From Taishania sp037189645 (GTDB lineage: Bacteria > Bacteroidota > Bacteroidia > Flavobacteriales_D > Crocinitomicaceae), in contig JBBCIY010000002.1 of assembly GCA_037189645.1 (NCBI GenBank), positions 372,001 through 436,000 on the forward strand: DNA of 64,000 bases. Reading direction: 5' to 3'. The translations under genes and the position numbers were made by a program. Position 1 is the stretch's first letter, and the number at the start of each line of letters is the position of its first letter. Under the pieces are notes generated by a model. The model was not told the origin of the DNA. It ran no database searches and was given only the letters and a program-made list of their open reading frames with translations. Below are positions 34,335 to 44,436 of this stretch, piece by piece.

Positions 34335-36290
34335 ATGATAAAAACTTACTTTAGGAAAATTGAGGTCCGTATTTTTTCAATTGCTTTCGCAGTAGTTGCA
34401 GCATTTTCGGCAAATGCGCAGACCTCTACCGGGACACAAACCTTTTCAGCGCAAGGGTACGATGATGATCCCACTACGATTACTGTTAATACCTCCTCGG
34501 ATATTACGGTAAACCAGGGAATGCCGATCCAGGGCATTACCATTTCAGATTTCTTTGGAGGTAGCCTCTGGGGAGATGACTTCGATTGCGGAGACTGGTA
34601 TGGCTTTACATTGAATGTGGATGGCGTCGATGTAGTGATCGATGGCTGTGCTGCTGATTTTATCGGGCAAGACCTCACGGGAGCTGCTGTAATTACAGTT
34701 GTTTCATCTGACCTGGATGCCTGGGGAGATGGAATAGAAATAAATCTGGAACTGGAAGTCGTATATGATACTCCGGCTTGTCCTTCGCCTGTTAACGCAA
34801 TTATCAGCGCTTTAACAAGCTCAAGTATGGACGTTGCCTGGGATGCAGGCGGAACGGAAACCTCCTGGAATGTGGAGTGGGGTGCACCGGGTTTTACGCA
34901 AGGTAACGGAATCGGAACACAAACGGTTTCATCTGCATCTGTTTCCATTCCGGGATTGAGTGCAAATACAACATATGAAGTTAGAATAGTTGCGGATTGT
35001 GGTGCAGGAGAAGAAAGCTATCCTTTAACTGTTTTCGTTTTGACAGCATGTGATGCTATTCCGGCTGTTGCGTTCTGTGAAGGTTTTGAAGCTGACTCTC
35101 CTGCGTGGAACTGTTGGTCGATCATTGATGGAAACGGAGATGCATATATCGATAACGATCCTGTCTGGGGATATACAGACTATATATGGACCGTAAATAA
35201 TTATGAGGCTAATACAGGGCTTCAGTCTGCATATATATATGCTAATGATTCTAATGACGATTATTTGATTTCTCCACCACTTATTCTGACAGGAAATGAA
35301 GTAATGACATTCAGCTATATGACTGAATCAGGATTCAAAGTTTTGATCTCAACAACCGGATCGAATCCTTCTGATTTTACGGATGAACTGTTAGATATAA
35401 CAACATATACGGATTATGAATATGTTGAAACATCTGTTGATCTGTCCACGTATTCAGGTGAAGTTTACATTGCTTTTTATGTAAATTCAACTACCTATAA
35501 CTACGTTCACATTGACGATGTATGTGTTGATATATGTACTCCAAACCCGGGAACGGATGGAACGGCTGATGTATGCCGGTTGGACAATACGATTGACCTG
35601 AGCACGGTTATTACGTCTGAATATACACATGGTGAGTGGCAGAACGAAGATCTGCAAAGCCTTGTGAACGGTTCTTCCCTGAATGTTTCTCCACTGGGGG
35701 CAGGAAGCTACACCTTTAATTATATCGTGACAACAGCATGTACTTCAGACACTACGTCAGCAATAATCACGATTTTCAATCCTTCTTCAGCTGGAGAAAA
35801 CGGGATTATCACAACGTGCAAGAATCAAATGATTGACTTGTTCGGAGGACTGGAAGGAACAATTGATGCAGGAGGAACCTGGTACGACCCGAACGGGACA
35901 GCATTGTCTGGTTCCTATTTTTCTTCAGGAAATTTAGTAGGACAGAAGGTATACAAGTACATTGTTGATAATGGTGTCTGTGATGCAGATACGGCAGAGG
36001 TGCTTGTAGATGTGCAGAATTGTGATTTCCTTGGATTGGAGGACGCAGTGCTGGAAAATGTATCACTGTATCCCAACCCTACAAATGGCCTGTTCCATGT
36101 TGCGGGAATCCCGGCAAACGAAGGATTTAAAATTGAAGTGTCGGATCTGAACGGTCGAGTGGTACGTGGCCTGGAAGATGTTCATTCTTCAACGACGATC
36201 ATTGATTTGACTGATTTGCAAGACGGGGTTTACCTGGTACGCCTCTCAGGAAATGAAAGTGAGAAGACTGTCAGAGTTATAAAGCAATAA
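34335..36290 (+). CDS. Type IX secretion cargo protein with T9SS type A sorting domain
   Basis: The 651-residue protein has a signal peptide (residues 1-28, ending SANAQ), an N-terminal beta domain, a fibronectin type III domain (about 155-240, with SIPGLSANTTYEVRI), a choice-of-anchor J-like domain (about 245-400, with FCEGFEADSPAWNCW) and Ig-like segments. The C-terminal domain of about 75 residues has the type A pattern (LYPNPTNGLFHV, DLNGRVV, DGVYLVRL). This domain directs export through the outer membrane type IX system and attachment to the surface. No enzyme motif is seen, so an adhesin or structural role is likely. Confidence 0.85.
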   Translation: MIKTYFRKIEVRIFSIAFAVVAAFSANAQTSTGTQTFSAQGYDDDPTTITVNTSSDITVNQGMPIQGITISDFFGGSLWGDDFDCGDWYGFTLNVDGVDVVIDGCAADFIGQDLTGAAVITVVSSDLDAWGDGIEINLELEVVYDTPACPSPVNAIISALTSSSMDVAWDAGGTETSWNVEWGAPGFTQGNGIGTQTVSSASVSIPGLSANTTYEVRIVADCGAGEESYPLTVFVLTACDAIPAVAFCEGFEADSPAWNCWSIIDGNGDAYIDNDPVWGYTDYIWTVNNYEANTGLQSAYIYANDSNDDYLISPPLILTGNEVMTFSYMTESGFKVLISTTGSNPSDFTDELLDITTYTDYEYVETSVDLSTYSGEVYIAFYVNSTTYNYVHIDDVCVDICTPNPGTDGTADVCRLDNTIDLSTVITSEYTHGEWQNEDLQSLVNGSSLNVSPLGAGSYTFNYIVTTACTSDTTSAIITIFNPSSAGENGIITTCKNQMIDLFGGLEGTIDAGGTWYDPNGTALSGSYFSSGNLVGQKVYKYIVDNGVCDADTAEVLVDVQNCDFLGLEDAVLENVSLYPNPTNGLFHVAGIPANEGFKIEVSDLNGRVVRGLEDVHSSTTIIDLTDLQDGVYLVRLSGNESEKTVRVIKQ

Positions 36291-36310
36291 AATAGATATC
36301 ATAGAATGTT

Positions 36311-36342
36311 AAAGGCTCCGAATCATGTGATTCGGAGCCTTT
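36311..36342. terminator. Strong bidirectional terminator between the T9SS cargo gene and ppk
   Basis: A 14- to 15-bp stem AAAGGCTCCGAATCA (36311-36325) with TGATTCGGAGCCTTT (36328-36342) and a very short loop lies between convergent stops at 36290 and 36353. A/T runs occur on both sides. Confidence 0.9.
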
Positions 36343-36352
36343 ATTTATTCCT

Positions 36353-38416
36353 TTAATTGCTATGATCCGGCACTGGCTGGTTTGATTTCTGTTTGTAATA
36401 GTTATAGAGCTCAAGCTGTGTATGAAAGACCTTCTTTTCAACCTTGCGGTATTTATTTTTCTGGTATTTCCCGATGATCCTGGTTTTGGAATTGCCTCTG
36501 AACTGATAATCAAAGATCAGGTCGATCTCTTCCTGTAATTGCCTGTCTTTAACAGGACAGGTGACTTCGATCCGTTTATCCAGGTTTCGTTCCATCCAGT
36601 CGGCACTGCTGATAAAATACAGCGGTTGGCCGCTATTGTGGAATCTCATTATCCGCGCATGTTCGAGGAAACGGTCAACGATCGAATAAACGACAATGTT
36701 TTCCGATTGTCCTGCGATTCCCGGTACCAGGCAGCAGATTCCCCGGATGATCATTTTTATCTTTACCCCGGCATTGCTTGCTTTGTACAGCCATTCGATG
36801 ACCGAGGTATCAGTAAGGTTATTCAGCTTAATGAAAATTTCAGCTTTTTCTCCTTTCCTGGCACTGGTAATCTCATTTTTTATCAGGTTCACCAACCTGT
36901 AACGCGTGTTGATGGGTGAAACCATTAATTCTTTAAACCGTCTTTTCAGGTTCGGGGTTTCGCTTTCCAATAACTGAAATACTTTAGCTACCTCCAATCC
37001 GATTTTTTCGTCAGCGGTGAGCAAGCTGATGTCACCGTAAATCCGTGCGGTTTTCTCATGGAAATTCCCCGTTCCGATGTGCGTGATGAGCTGCTTTTTA
37101 TTTCCATTCATCCGTGTGATCTGGATGAGCTTGGAATGTACTTTCATGTCCTGTGCGCCGTGCAAAACAGTTGCCCCGTTTTCTTTCAGGCGGTTGGACC
37201 AGTAAAGGTTATTTTCTTCGTCGAATCGTGCCATTAATTCTAAAAAAACGGTGACCTGCTTACCATTGCTGATAGCGCTCATCAGCGCCTTTAAAACCTG
37301 TGAATCACGCGTCACTCTGTACACATTTATTTTGATGGATTTTACCCGCGGATCGATGGATGCTTCCCGTAATAAATCCACCAGGTAATCAAATCGCTGG
37401 TAGGGATAGTGAATCAGGACATCTTGTTTTAATATCACTTTCATCAGGCTTTTCTGTCCTTCCAAAGCAGGGTGGCTGAGCGGAGGCAACGGAGTGTATA
37501 CGAACTCCGGGTTTCCAAAGTCGGGAAAAGACATGAAATCCTTAAAATTATGATACCTTCCTCCTGCTATGGTGTTTACACCAAATTCAAGGTTCAGGTG
37601 CTTGAGCAGGTATTCCAGCAAGTCGTGAGGCATGTCCTGGTCATAAACAAAGCGGACAGGAGTACCTTTCTTTCTCAGCTTGATGCTCTGTTCGATTTTT
37701 TCCTTTAATGAAGTGGAAATATCGTCATCCAGGTTCAGCTCAGCATCTCTGGTAAACTTGAATGTATATGCCTCTATTTTGTGGTAGGTAAAGATTGAAA
37801 AGATCGCGTCTAAATTCAGCCGTATGATATCATCAATTAAAATGACCTTTTGTTTGTCTCCTTCTTTCATCAGGTAAAACCTGGAGATGATGGAAGGTAT
37901 TTTAATGAGCGCGTAGCGCAGTTTTGTAGAGCGGAGGTTCGTCATTTTCACAGCCAGGTAAACCCCCGAATCTTTCAGCCTCGGGAAAGGAGTGGAGGGG
38001 CTTAAAATGATCGGGACAATAGCATGTTTTAGCTTGAGGTTAAAATACGATTTAAGTTCTTCTGCTTCTTCCGGTGTGATGCCGTTTTCGTCGATGTGAA
38101 AGATGTTGTGATTACCCAGCTCCCGTAAAATCTTCTGGTAAGCCAGTTCAAACTGTCGCTGCTGCTTCAGCACAACTAAACGGATTTCATTGAACAGCTC
38201 CTTCGGAGAACCATTGAAGCCTTGCACGGTCTTGTTCTTGATCACGATCATCCGCCGTACGTTGGCTACCCGTACACGAAAGAATTCGTCCATGTTATTG
38301 GAGTAAATTCCCAGGAACCGCATGCGTTCGATGACCGGATTCCTGGGGTCCAAAGCTTCTTGTAAAACGCGTTCGTTAAAAGAAAGCCAGCTCAATTCCC
38401 GGTTGAAAAATTCCAT
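36353..38416 (-). CDS. ppk1: Polyphosphate kinase 1 (PPK1)
   Basis: PPK1 polymerises the gamma phosphate of ATP into polyphosphate. The 687-residue length is typical. It begins MEFFNRELSWLSFNERVLQEA, the family N-terminus, and contains the histidine motifs MKVHSKL and THIGTGNFHEKTARIYGD, which align with the two catalytic histidines of E. coli PPK, and two phospholipase-D-like C-terminal domains. A TTG six bases earlier is a less likely start. No ppx exopolyphosphatase gene is adjacent. Confidence 0.94.
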   Translation of the reverse strand: MEFFNRELSWLSFNERVLQEALDPRNPVIERMRFLGIYSNNMDEFFRVRVANVRRMIVIKNKTVQGFNGSPKELFNEIRLVVLKQQRQFELAYQKILRELGNHNIFHIDENGITPEEAEELKSYFNLKLKHAIVPIILSPSTPFPRLKDSGVYLAVKMTNLRSTKLRYALIKIPSIISRFYLMKEGDKQKVILIDDIIRLNLDAIFSIFTYHKIEAYTFKFTRDAELNLDDDISTSLKEKIEQSIKLRKKGTPVRFVYDQDMPHDLLEYLLKHLNLEFGVNTIAGGRYHNFKDFMSFPDFGNPEFVYTPLPPLSHPALEGQKSLMKVILKQDVLIHYPYQRFDYLVDLLREASIDPRVKSIKINVYRVTRDSQVLKALMSAISNGKQVTVFLELMARFDEENNLYWSNRLKENGATVLHGAQDMKVHSKLIQITRMNGNKKQLITHIGTGNFHEKTARIYGDISLLTADEKIGLEVAKVFQLLESETPNLKRRFKELMVSPINTRYRLVNLIKNEITSARKGEKAEIFIKLNNLTDTSVIEWLYKASNAGVKIKMIIRGICCLVPGIAGQSENIVVYSIVDRFLEHARIMRFHNSGQPLYFISSADWMERNLDKRIEVTCPVKDRQLQEEIDLIFDYQFRGNSKTRIIGKYQKNKYRKVEKKVFHTQLELYNYYKQKSNQPVPDHSN

Positions 38417-38524
38417 GTGCAAAAAAATCGAAAAAAACTTCCTTTTATGTTAACCCACGATTAAATCTTAAAAATTTTGAACACTAAATCGATTCACAAT
38501 CCGACATTCAGAATTCAGTATTTC

Positions 38525-39058
38525 TTACACTCGCATTCCCTTTACAACACGGTCTTTGCGTTTTGTTCTTTGCAGCTTTTTCAGCATGACCATCAGGTAT
38601 GCATTCCCCGCAGCAGACTGCACTGTATATTTTTCATTGCCGTATGTTAGTTCTCCACCGCGGTTCATATCCCAGCTTGCAACAAGGTAGTACCTGGATG
38701 ATGAGCCTTCTTGCCTTACGTTGAAAGTGAGGAACCTTCCCTGTCCGACCTCGAAACGGATGATCATCTCACCATTTTTCCCGTAACCTTCAAAAACGGC
38801 AGGAGTCTGGGCCTGGATCGTTACGCGGTCTTCCTCTTTATTCCTGTTTGTTACCAGTACCCCGTTTTCAGCAGTACCTTGTGTGCCGGATTGTTTGACC
38901 CGTTGTAAAATAATGGTCTGTGAAATATAGAATTGCACTCTTTTCATTTGAGTTTCGGCGTCGAGGCCAAATTCATCTTTTATTTGATTGGTAAAGGGAA
39001 CCTTGCTACCACAGGATGCCAGGATGATTGCCAAACAGATTATTGCAAAATATTTCAT
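38525..39058 (-). CDS. Lipoprotein of unknown function
   Basis: The 177-residue protein has a lipoprotein signal peptide with lipobox ILASCG at Cys16 and a mature beta-rich domain. I recognise no family. A central KEEDRVTIQAQTPAVFEGY and the repeated basic end KKLQRTKRKDRVVKG are the only notable features. A good promoter lies upstream. It lies between ppk and a T9SS type B gene on the same strand, each with its own signals. Confidence 0.65.
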   Translation of the reverse strand: MKYFAIICLAIILASCGSKVPFTNQIKDEFGLDAETQMKRVQFYISQTIILQRVKQSGTQGTAENGVLVTNRNKEEDRVTIQAQTPAVFEGYGKNGEMIIRFEVGQGRFLTFNVRQEGSSSRYYLVASWDMNRGGELTYGNEKYTVQSAAGNAYLMVMLKKLQRTKRKDRVVKGMRV

Positions 39059-39077
39059 AGTATATAAATTTTGATTA

Positions 39078-39105
39078 CAAATATAAATAAGGTTTGATTA
39101 CCAAA
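39078..39105 (-). promoter_or_regulatory. Promoter: TTTG and TATATTTG
   Basis: Minus strand TTTG at 39102-39105 and an exact TATATTTG at 39078-39085, 16-bp spacer, ending 19 bp before the ATG at 39058. Confidence 0.62.
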
Positions 39106-39135
39106 AAGTATTCCGATTTTTTATTTCACTGCATA

Positions 39136-39170
39136 AAAAAACCGGAGCTGATTCATCGCTCCGGTTTTTT
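39136..39170 (-). terminator. Rho-independent terminator after the T9SS type B gene
   Basis: A 13-bp stem, AAAAAACCGGAGC (39136-39148) with GCTCCGGTTTTTT (39158-39170) and a 9-nt loop, lies 19 bp past the stop at 39190 on the minus strand. The flanking A-run gives a T-run on the transcript. Confidence 0.85.
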
Positions 39171-39189
39171 ACCTTTTCAGGGGGTATAT

Positions 39190-41481
39190 TTAATGCACGA
39201 CTGTAATAAAGCCATGTCCTTCCAAAACATCTCCAAGCTGTCCCGTTACGATGTATTTATAGAAATAAACGCCTTCGGTTACAGTATTTCCCGATTTATC
39301 TTTTCCATCCCAGATTGGTGGGGAAGACTGGGACCCCATTCCTTCAAATACTACCATTCCCCAACGATCTACTATTGTCAGTTCGATGGAAGCGGCATAT
39401 TCGGTTTTCAGGAAGTAGAAATCATTTACGTTGTCTCCGTTGATAGTGATCACATTCGGAGCATCGACAGTCGGGGTAGGATAAATACAGGATCCATCAT
39501 CGATCACTGCCGCTATATTGTAGTTGACCGCAGTAGGATCTGTACAGCCGCAGACAACAATATCAACAACTACTTCTACAGTGTCGTTACAGGTTACATC
39601 CCCGTTTGAGGCTACCAGCTGAACAATCGAAGTCTGGTTGAACGTATGGCTTACGGAACTCAGATCACTTGTTGTAGTTGTGGTTCCGTCTCCGAAGTTC
39701 CAGAAATATTGATTGGAATTCTGACTTTGATTGGTAAATGTCACTCCCAACGGTGCGCAACCTGCTCCCGGGTCAGCATTCAGCACTGCTATCGGAACAT
39801 CTACAACATCTACGAATACACTGTCGGATACCGTACAATTGATCACATTATCTGTCAGCTCTATGTAATACCAGCCTCCAGGTAAATCTTCCAGCGCGCT
39901 TTGATTCGGGAAGGTTATTAATGTATCGTTCTCATACGTCCAGTCAAATGTCAGGTTATACGAAGTGGGATTACCCGGGTTCTGAAGATGAGCCCCATAC
40001 GGGAAGCTCTGGATGGAGACTGTTCCGATAGGGAGACAGGTAGCGGGTGTTGACAAAATGGTGTCAATTGCCAGTGTCTGGTTCATCGTCAGGTATGCAG
40101 TATCGGTAGCTGTATAGCCACAGGCGTCTGTTACCGTCAGAATATAGGTAGTAACGCCATTCTCGTTGATGTCTACATGAGTGGTGGCGGTAGTATCGCC
40201 GTGGTCCCAGAGGTATTCGTACGGAGCTATCCCACCCGTCACGGTTGAGGTGATCTGGGTATCGTGCTGCAGGCAATAGTAAGTGGCATCATGGGCCTGC
40301 AAAATAAGTTCAGGCTGGTCGTTGATATAGAATATTCCGGTACCGTATAATGTATCTCCCGTAATAGTAACGATTGTCATTACTTCGATCTCAATGGTTT
40401 CGATTCCTTCTGCCAACCCGTCTTCAATAGGATCAATAATCCAGACCACAGTATCTACACCCGGTATAAGGACAACAGAATCTTCAAGCAGGTTATAATC
40501 TACTCCATTGATTGCCGTTCCCCCGTATGTGATGTAAGCCACAAGCGTGTCATTCTCATTGCCGCATCCTGCACGGGTAAATATCAGTTCACCGGTTTGG
40601 TTACAGCCTTCATAAATAGTGTTGTCATTTGTAAAAGTGCTGAATGAAAATTGTACCGGGTTTGTCGTGAAACTACCTGCCTCAAGGAAAACACCAGAAT
40701 CCCATCCTTCATCTCCTACGTTTGCAATTCCTAATTTGATGTGGTATGTTTCACCGCAGATCAATTCGGAAAATGCGGTCATGGTGATCGTGGTACCGTC
40801 ATACTGGATCGCTGTTCCATATGCTAAACCCGCGGCATTGTTAACATAATATGTGTTGTTTGTAATTGCATTTACGTTATTAATGGATACAGGTGTCGTC
40901 GTTCCGGGAATGGTTGCTATATTCACAGCTCCGTTTGCATAGGGGCCGGAAATACCCGGTCCGGAAAGGAAAAATCCGAATACATCATTAAAAGCAGAGC
41001 TGTTTGGCGGGGCAAATTCCGGATATTCCTCTGATCCGAATATGTATTTGAATTCCAGTTGATTACCTGTTGCGACAAAATCAAATTCAACAACGATTCC
41101 GTTTTCAACATCTGCAGCTGCGATGGCGTCCATATCCGCATCATTGACAGATAATGTCCCTGAATTATCATCCGCTCCTGCCTGGTTGTTCGGTCCAATT
41201 GCTACCGTTCCTCTTCCTGTGGTGAGCAATACACCATCATAGATGGGGAATGTGGTCCCGTTCTGGTTGAAGTAGGTCGCGCTGGCTTGCACTGTTCCTG
41301 CATTTGCAGCACTTCCGTTCACGGTGATATTTGTAGCTGTCACACCACTCCCGACCAATACGTTTTCAACCAACTGAACAGGTGTCAATGTGTTGGTAAC
41401 CTGGATCTGTGCTTGGAGCATAACCGGGGTAAGCAGTACTAGGAAAATAGATCTTAAAGTGTTGTAAAAAGGCCTGTCCAT
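39190..41481 (-). CDS. Large T9SS type B cargo protein with choice-of-anchor L, Calx-beta and PKD domains
   Basis: The 763-residue protein has a signal peptide (about residues 1-25), a choice-of-anchor L domain (about 60-270, with FKYIFGSEEYPEF and GDEGWDSGVFLEAGSF), a Calx-beta-like domain (GVDYNLLEDSVVLIPG), PKD-like repeats (YLWDHGDTTATTHV, FWNFGDGTTTTT) and a C-terminal gliding-motility-type (type B) domain with VITINGDNVNDFY and GWDGKD-like WDGKDKSGN ending in GVYFYKYIV. Such domains send proteins through type IX secretion and anchor them at the surface. A large adhesin is likely. The ATG at 41481 is preferred over a TTG six bases earlier. Confidence 0.85.
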   Translation of the reverse strand: MDRPFYNTLRSIFLVLLTPVMLQAQIQVTNTLTPVQLVENVLVGSGVTATNITVNGSAANAGTVQASATYFNQNGTTFPIYDGVLLTTGRGTVAIGPNNQAGADDNSGTLSVNDADMDAIAAADVENGIVVEFDFVATGNQLEFKYIFGSEEYPEFAPPNSSAFNDVFGFFLSGPGISGPYANGAVNIATIPGTTTPVSINNVNAITNNTYYVNNAAGLAYGTAIQYDGTTITMTAFSELICGETYHIKLGIANVGDEGWDSGVFLEAGSFTTNPVQFSFSTFTNDNTIYEGCNQTGELIFTRAGCGNENDTLVAYITYGGTAINGVDYNLLEDSVVLIPGVDTVVWIIDPIEDGLAEGIETIEIEVMTIVTITGDTLYGTGIFYINDQPELILQAHDATYYCLQHDTQITSTVTGGIAPYEYLWDHGDTTATTHVDINENGVTTYILTVTDACGYTATDTAYLTMNQTLAIDTILSTPATCLPIGTVSIQSFPYGAHLQNPGNPTSYNLTFDWTYENDTLITFPNQSALEDLPGGWYYIELTDNVINCTVSDSVFVDVVDVPIAVLNADPGAGCAPLGVTFTNQSQNSNQYFWNFGDGTTTTTSDLSSVSHTFNQTSIVQLVASNGDVTCNDTVEVVVDIVVCGCTDPTAVNYNIAAVIDDGSCIYPTPTVDAPNVITINGDNVNDFYFLKTEYAASIELTIVDRWGMVVFEGMGSQSSPPIWDGKDKSGNTVTEGVYFYKYIVTGQLGDVLEGHGFITVVH

Positions 41482-41636
41482 AATCAATTGTTTTAAAATT
41501 ATGTTATCTAATCAATATTAAGTAAGACTGAATTTTTAAGCAGATGGTTGCTTCAGGCTTACTTTTTACTCAAAAATAAGATACTTTCTTTTAATCTTTA
41601 TTGAAAAATAACCATTTTTGTAAAAAATCATCAAAA

Positions 41637-43028
41637 ATGAATCAGACACAATCTTTCATCCATTCAAACAGGGAGCGGTTTTTAGAAGAATTGACAGAAT
41701 TACTGAGAATACCTTCTATTTCTGCAGATAAAGCATACAGTGAGCATGTACACCGCACAGCTGAGGTGATTGCCAGTCAACTGAAAAATATCGGAATTGA
41801 AAATGTTGAAGTGTGCCAGACCGCCGGCTATCCTGTTGTTTATGGAGATAAGATTATAGATGCTTCGTTACCGACGGTCCTGGTTTACGGACATTATGAT
41901 GTGCAGCCTGCGGATCCGCTGGAGCTGTGGACAAGTCCTCCGTTTGAACCGGTTATCAAGAAGACGGAAATTCATCCTGAAGGCGCAATTTTTGCCCGTG
42001 GAGCGTGCGATGATAAAGGACAGATGTACATGCATGTGAAAGCTGTCGAGGCAATGATCGCATCGAATGAGCTTCCTTGCAACGTTAAGTTTATGATCGA
42101 AGGGGAGGAGGAAGTAGGAAGTCCGAACCTGGCAATTTTTGTGAAGGAAAATGTTGAAAAGCTCAAAGCGGATATCATTCTTGTCTCCGATACGGGAATG
42201 CTGGCAAATGATGTTCCTTCCATTACAACGGGCTTGCGTGGACTGAGCTACGTAGAGGTTGAGGTGACCGGGCCGAATCGTGATTTACATTCGGGGTTGT
42301 ATGGCGGATGTGTTGCCAACCCGATCAACATACTTACACAGATGATTGCTTCTTTGCACGATGAGAACAATCGTATTACCATACCTGGCTTTTACGACAA
42401 AGTAGTGGAGCTGTCTGATGAAGAGCGTGCTGAAATGGCAAAAGCCCCGTTTTCACTGGAAAAGTACTGTGAGGCTTTGGATATTCGCGAAGTTCATGGA
42501 GAAACAGGCTATTCGACACCCGAACGAGGTTCGATCCGTCCTACGCTGGACGTTAACGGAATCTGGGGAGGATATACCGGAGAAGGAGCCAAAACGGTGA
42601 TTCCTTCCAAAGCATTTGCAAAAATATCTATGCGCCTGGTTCCTGATCAGCACCCGGATGAGATCACAGAGCTGTTTAAAAAACATTTTGAGTCCATTGC
42701 TCCCGCAAGCGTACGTGTGGCTGTTCACCCGCATCATGGAGGAGAAGCATCCGTAACACCGATCGATTCGGTTGGGTACAAAGCGGCCAGTTTAGCTTAC
42801 GAACAGACATTCGGGAAGAAGCCGATTCCTGTAAGAAGCGGAGGGAGTATCCCGATCGTAGCGATGTTTGAAAAAGTCCTGGGATTAAAAACGATCCTAA
42901 TGGGATTTGGGCTGGACAGCGATGCCATCCACTCACCAAACGAGCATTACGGGTTGTTCAACTATTTTAAAGGGATCGAAACAATTCCTTATTTTTATAA
43001 ACATTTTACAGATCTGAATAAATCATGA
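41637..43028 (+). CDS. M20 family dipeptidase (CNDP-like)
   Basis: The 463-residue protein has the di-zinc M20 motifs: LVYGHYDVQPADP (His and Asp), GACDDKGQM (bridging Asp), IEGEEEVGSPNL (Glu pair), SDTGM and the histidine segment IHSPNEHYG near the end. It resembles cytosolic carnosinase-like nonspecific dipeptidases; peptide cleavage is the likely role. The ATG at 41637 fits the family; a TTG at 41601 would add 12 residues. Its TGA overlaps the next ATG in ATGA. Confidence 0.93.
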   Translation: MNQTQSFIHSNRERFLEELTELLRIPSISADKAYSEHVHRTAEVIASQLKNIGIENVEVCQTAGYPVVYGDKIIDASLPTVLVYGHYDVQPADPLELWTSPPFEPVIKKTEIHPEGAIFARGACDDKGQMYMHVKAVEAMIASNELPCNVKFMIEGEEEVGSPNLAIFVKENVEKLKADIILVSDTGMLANDVPSITTGLRGLSYVEVEVTGPNRDLHSGLYGGCVANPINILTQMIASLHDENNRITIPGFYDKVVELSDEERAEMAKAPFSLEKYCEALDIREVHGETGYSTPERGSIRPTLDVNGIWGGYTGEGAKTVIPSKAFAKISMRLVPDQHPDEITELFKKHFESIAPASVRVAVHPHHGGEASVTPIDSVGYKAASLAYEQTFGKKPIPVRSGGSIPIVAMFEKVLGLKTILMGFGLDSDAIHSPNEHYGLFNYFKGIETIPYFYKHFTDLNKS

Positions 43029-43501
43029 ATTTTTTCAAGAAAATGGGGTGCCTGCTGGTGCTTCTTTTTGTTTTTACAGCCTGCTCGTTCGAAGATGTTC
43101 AGTTCAGGGAAGCAGAAAACTTCAAATTGAATAAAATTGAAGGCCGTACTATTTCTGTCTCTTTCGATGCGATCTTAAATAACCCAAATGGATACAATCT
43201 CAAGGTAAAACCCTCTTCTTTCGACCTGTATATCAACGGGAGCCATGTAGGGATCATTCAACTGGATGAAAAGATCAAGATCATCAAACGGAGTGAATCT
43301 ACGGTGGCTGTTCCCGTTACGGCGGAGCTTCTTAATGGTGCGCTGCCTAAACTGATTGCAGGTGCTTTGAAAAAAACAGCAACAGTCAGGATCGTAGGAA
43401 CGGTAAAAGGAGGTGTTTCCATCTTTTCCACGAAGCGGAAAATTGATGAAACCAGAGAGATCCCGCTCCGGGATCTAAACCTGGGAGGGCTTCCTTTTTA
43501 A
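43025..43501 (+). CDS. LEA14-like lipoprotein
   Basis: The 158-residue protein has a lipoprotein signal peptide (lipobox FTACSF, Cys20) and a beta-sandwich domain with ISVSFDAILNNPNGYNLKVKPSSFDLYINGSHVG, the pattern of LEA-type 2 (WHy) domains, which recur in Bacteroidota lipoproteins. It starts within the stop of the dipeptidase gene (ATGA), so the two are translationally coupled. The role is unknown. Confidence 0.72.
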   Translation: MNFFKKMGCLLVLLFVFTACSFEDVQFREAENFKLNKIEGRTISVSFDAILNNPNGYNLKVKPSSFDLYINGSHVGIIQLDEKIKIIKRSESTVAVPVTAELLNGALPKLIAGALKKTATVRIVGTVKGGVSIFSTKRKIDETREIPLRDLNLGGLPF

Positions 43502-43511
43502 CCAGGTAGGA

Positions 43512-44150
43512 TTACTTAATTTCAATTTTCTCTCCCAGGAATCTGGGTTGCTTGCCTGTTAACTGATCTATAAATACCTTATTTCGGGCTAATATTTCCC
43601 GCATTTTTGTTTTAAACCCACCATAACTGGTTACATCGCCCGCGTTGTATCCGTAGGCTTCTATCCCGTTTTTCCTGGCAATGTATACAGCTCTCTGGTT
43701 ATGGAATTCCTGGGAAATGATAATGAATGCTGTTTGCCCGAAGATTTCTTTTGCCCGAATGACAGAGTCAAATGTCCTGAAACCGGCATAATCCAGAATG
43801 ATCCGGTCTTCAGGTATTCCTTTTTCCATTAACGCATTTTTCATGTCTTCCGGTTCGTTGTAGTCTTTTGTTCCGTTGTCACCACTCACAATGATATATT
43901 CGATCTTTTCTTCCCGGAACAATTCCGCGGCTGCTTCTATCCGCTTTACGAAATACTGATTCATGCGACCGTTTTTTAATTGCTTGCTGGTTCCCAGGAG
44001 AAGCCCCACCTTCTGCGAAGGAACCTGTTCACTCACATGAAAGATATACGGATCGGAGTCATGCGCTACCTTCCAGTTACAGAAAATAGTAAAGAGGATC
44101 ATCGCCACAACCAGTATACATGCAATTTTCAAGAGTCGTTTTTTCTTCAT
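43512..44150 (-). CDS. YdcF/SanA/ElyC-like DUF218 membrane protein
   Basis: The 212-residue protein has an N-terminal transmembrane helix (IACILVVAMILFTIFCNW) and a DUF218 domain containing VGLLLGTSKQLKNGRMN, YIIVSGDNGT, IPEDRIILDYAG and FIIISQEFHNQRAVYIA. SanA and ElyC proteins of this family act in envelope integrity and vancomycin tolerance in enterics; here the role is inferred. The ATG at 44150 is preferred to one 39 bp earlier because the latter lacks the usual helix start. Confidence 0.82.
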   Translation of the reverse strand: MKKKRLLKIACILVVAMILFTIFCNWKVAHDSDPYIFHVSEQVPSQKVGLLLGTSKQLKNGRMNQYFVKRIEAAAELFREEKIEYIIVSGDNGTKDYNEPEDMKNALMEKGIPEDRIILDYAGFRTFDSVIRAKEIFGQTAFIIISQEFHNQRAVYIARKNGIEAYGYNAGDVTSYGGFKTKMREILARNKVFIDQLTGKQPRFLGEKIEIK

Positions 44151-44436
44151 AGAGTAAAATGATTTAAGGTCTGAAGATATCAAAAACAATACCAGAATGT
44201 ATAATGATAAATCTTTATCGTTTGATTTTTGACGGTAAAATACATAAATAATATATGTAATTAACTATTTAATAATCAACAATAAAACCGATTTAAACTA
44301 ATTACAAACGAATGTTAACCGAAACAAATCAGTTAAATACCGGATAAAATTTTAAGGCTGCTACAACTTTGCAGTGTCGATCGGTAAGAACATCGATACA
44401 TACTTACAAATTTTTCAAACTTTTAAAATTTACATT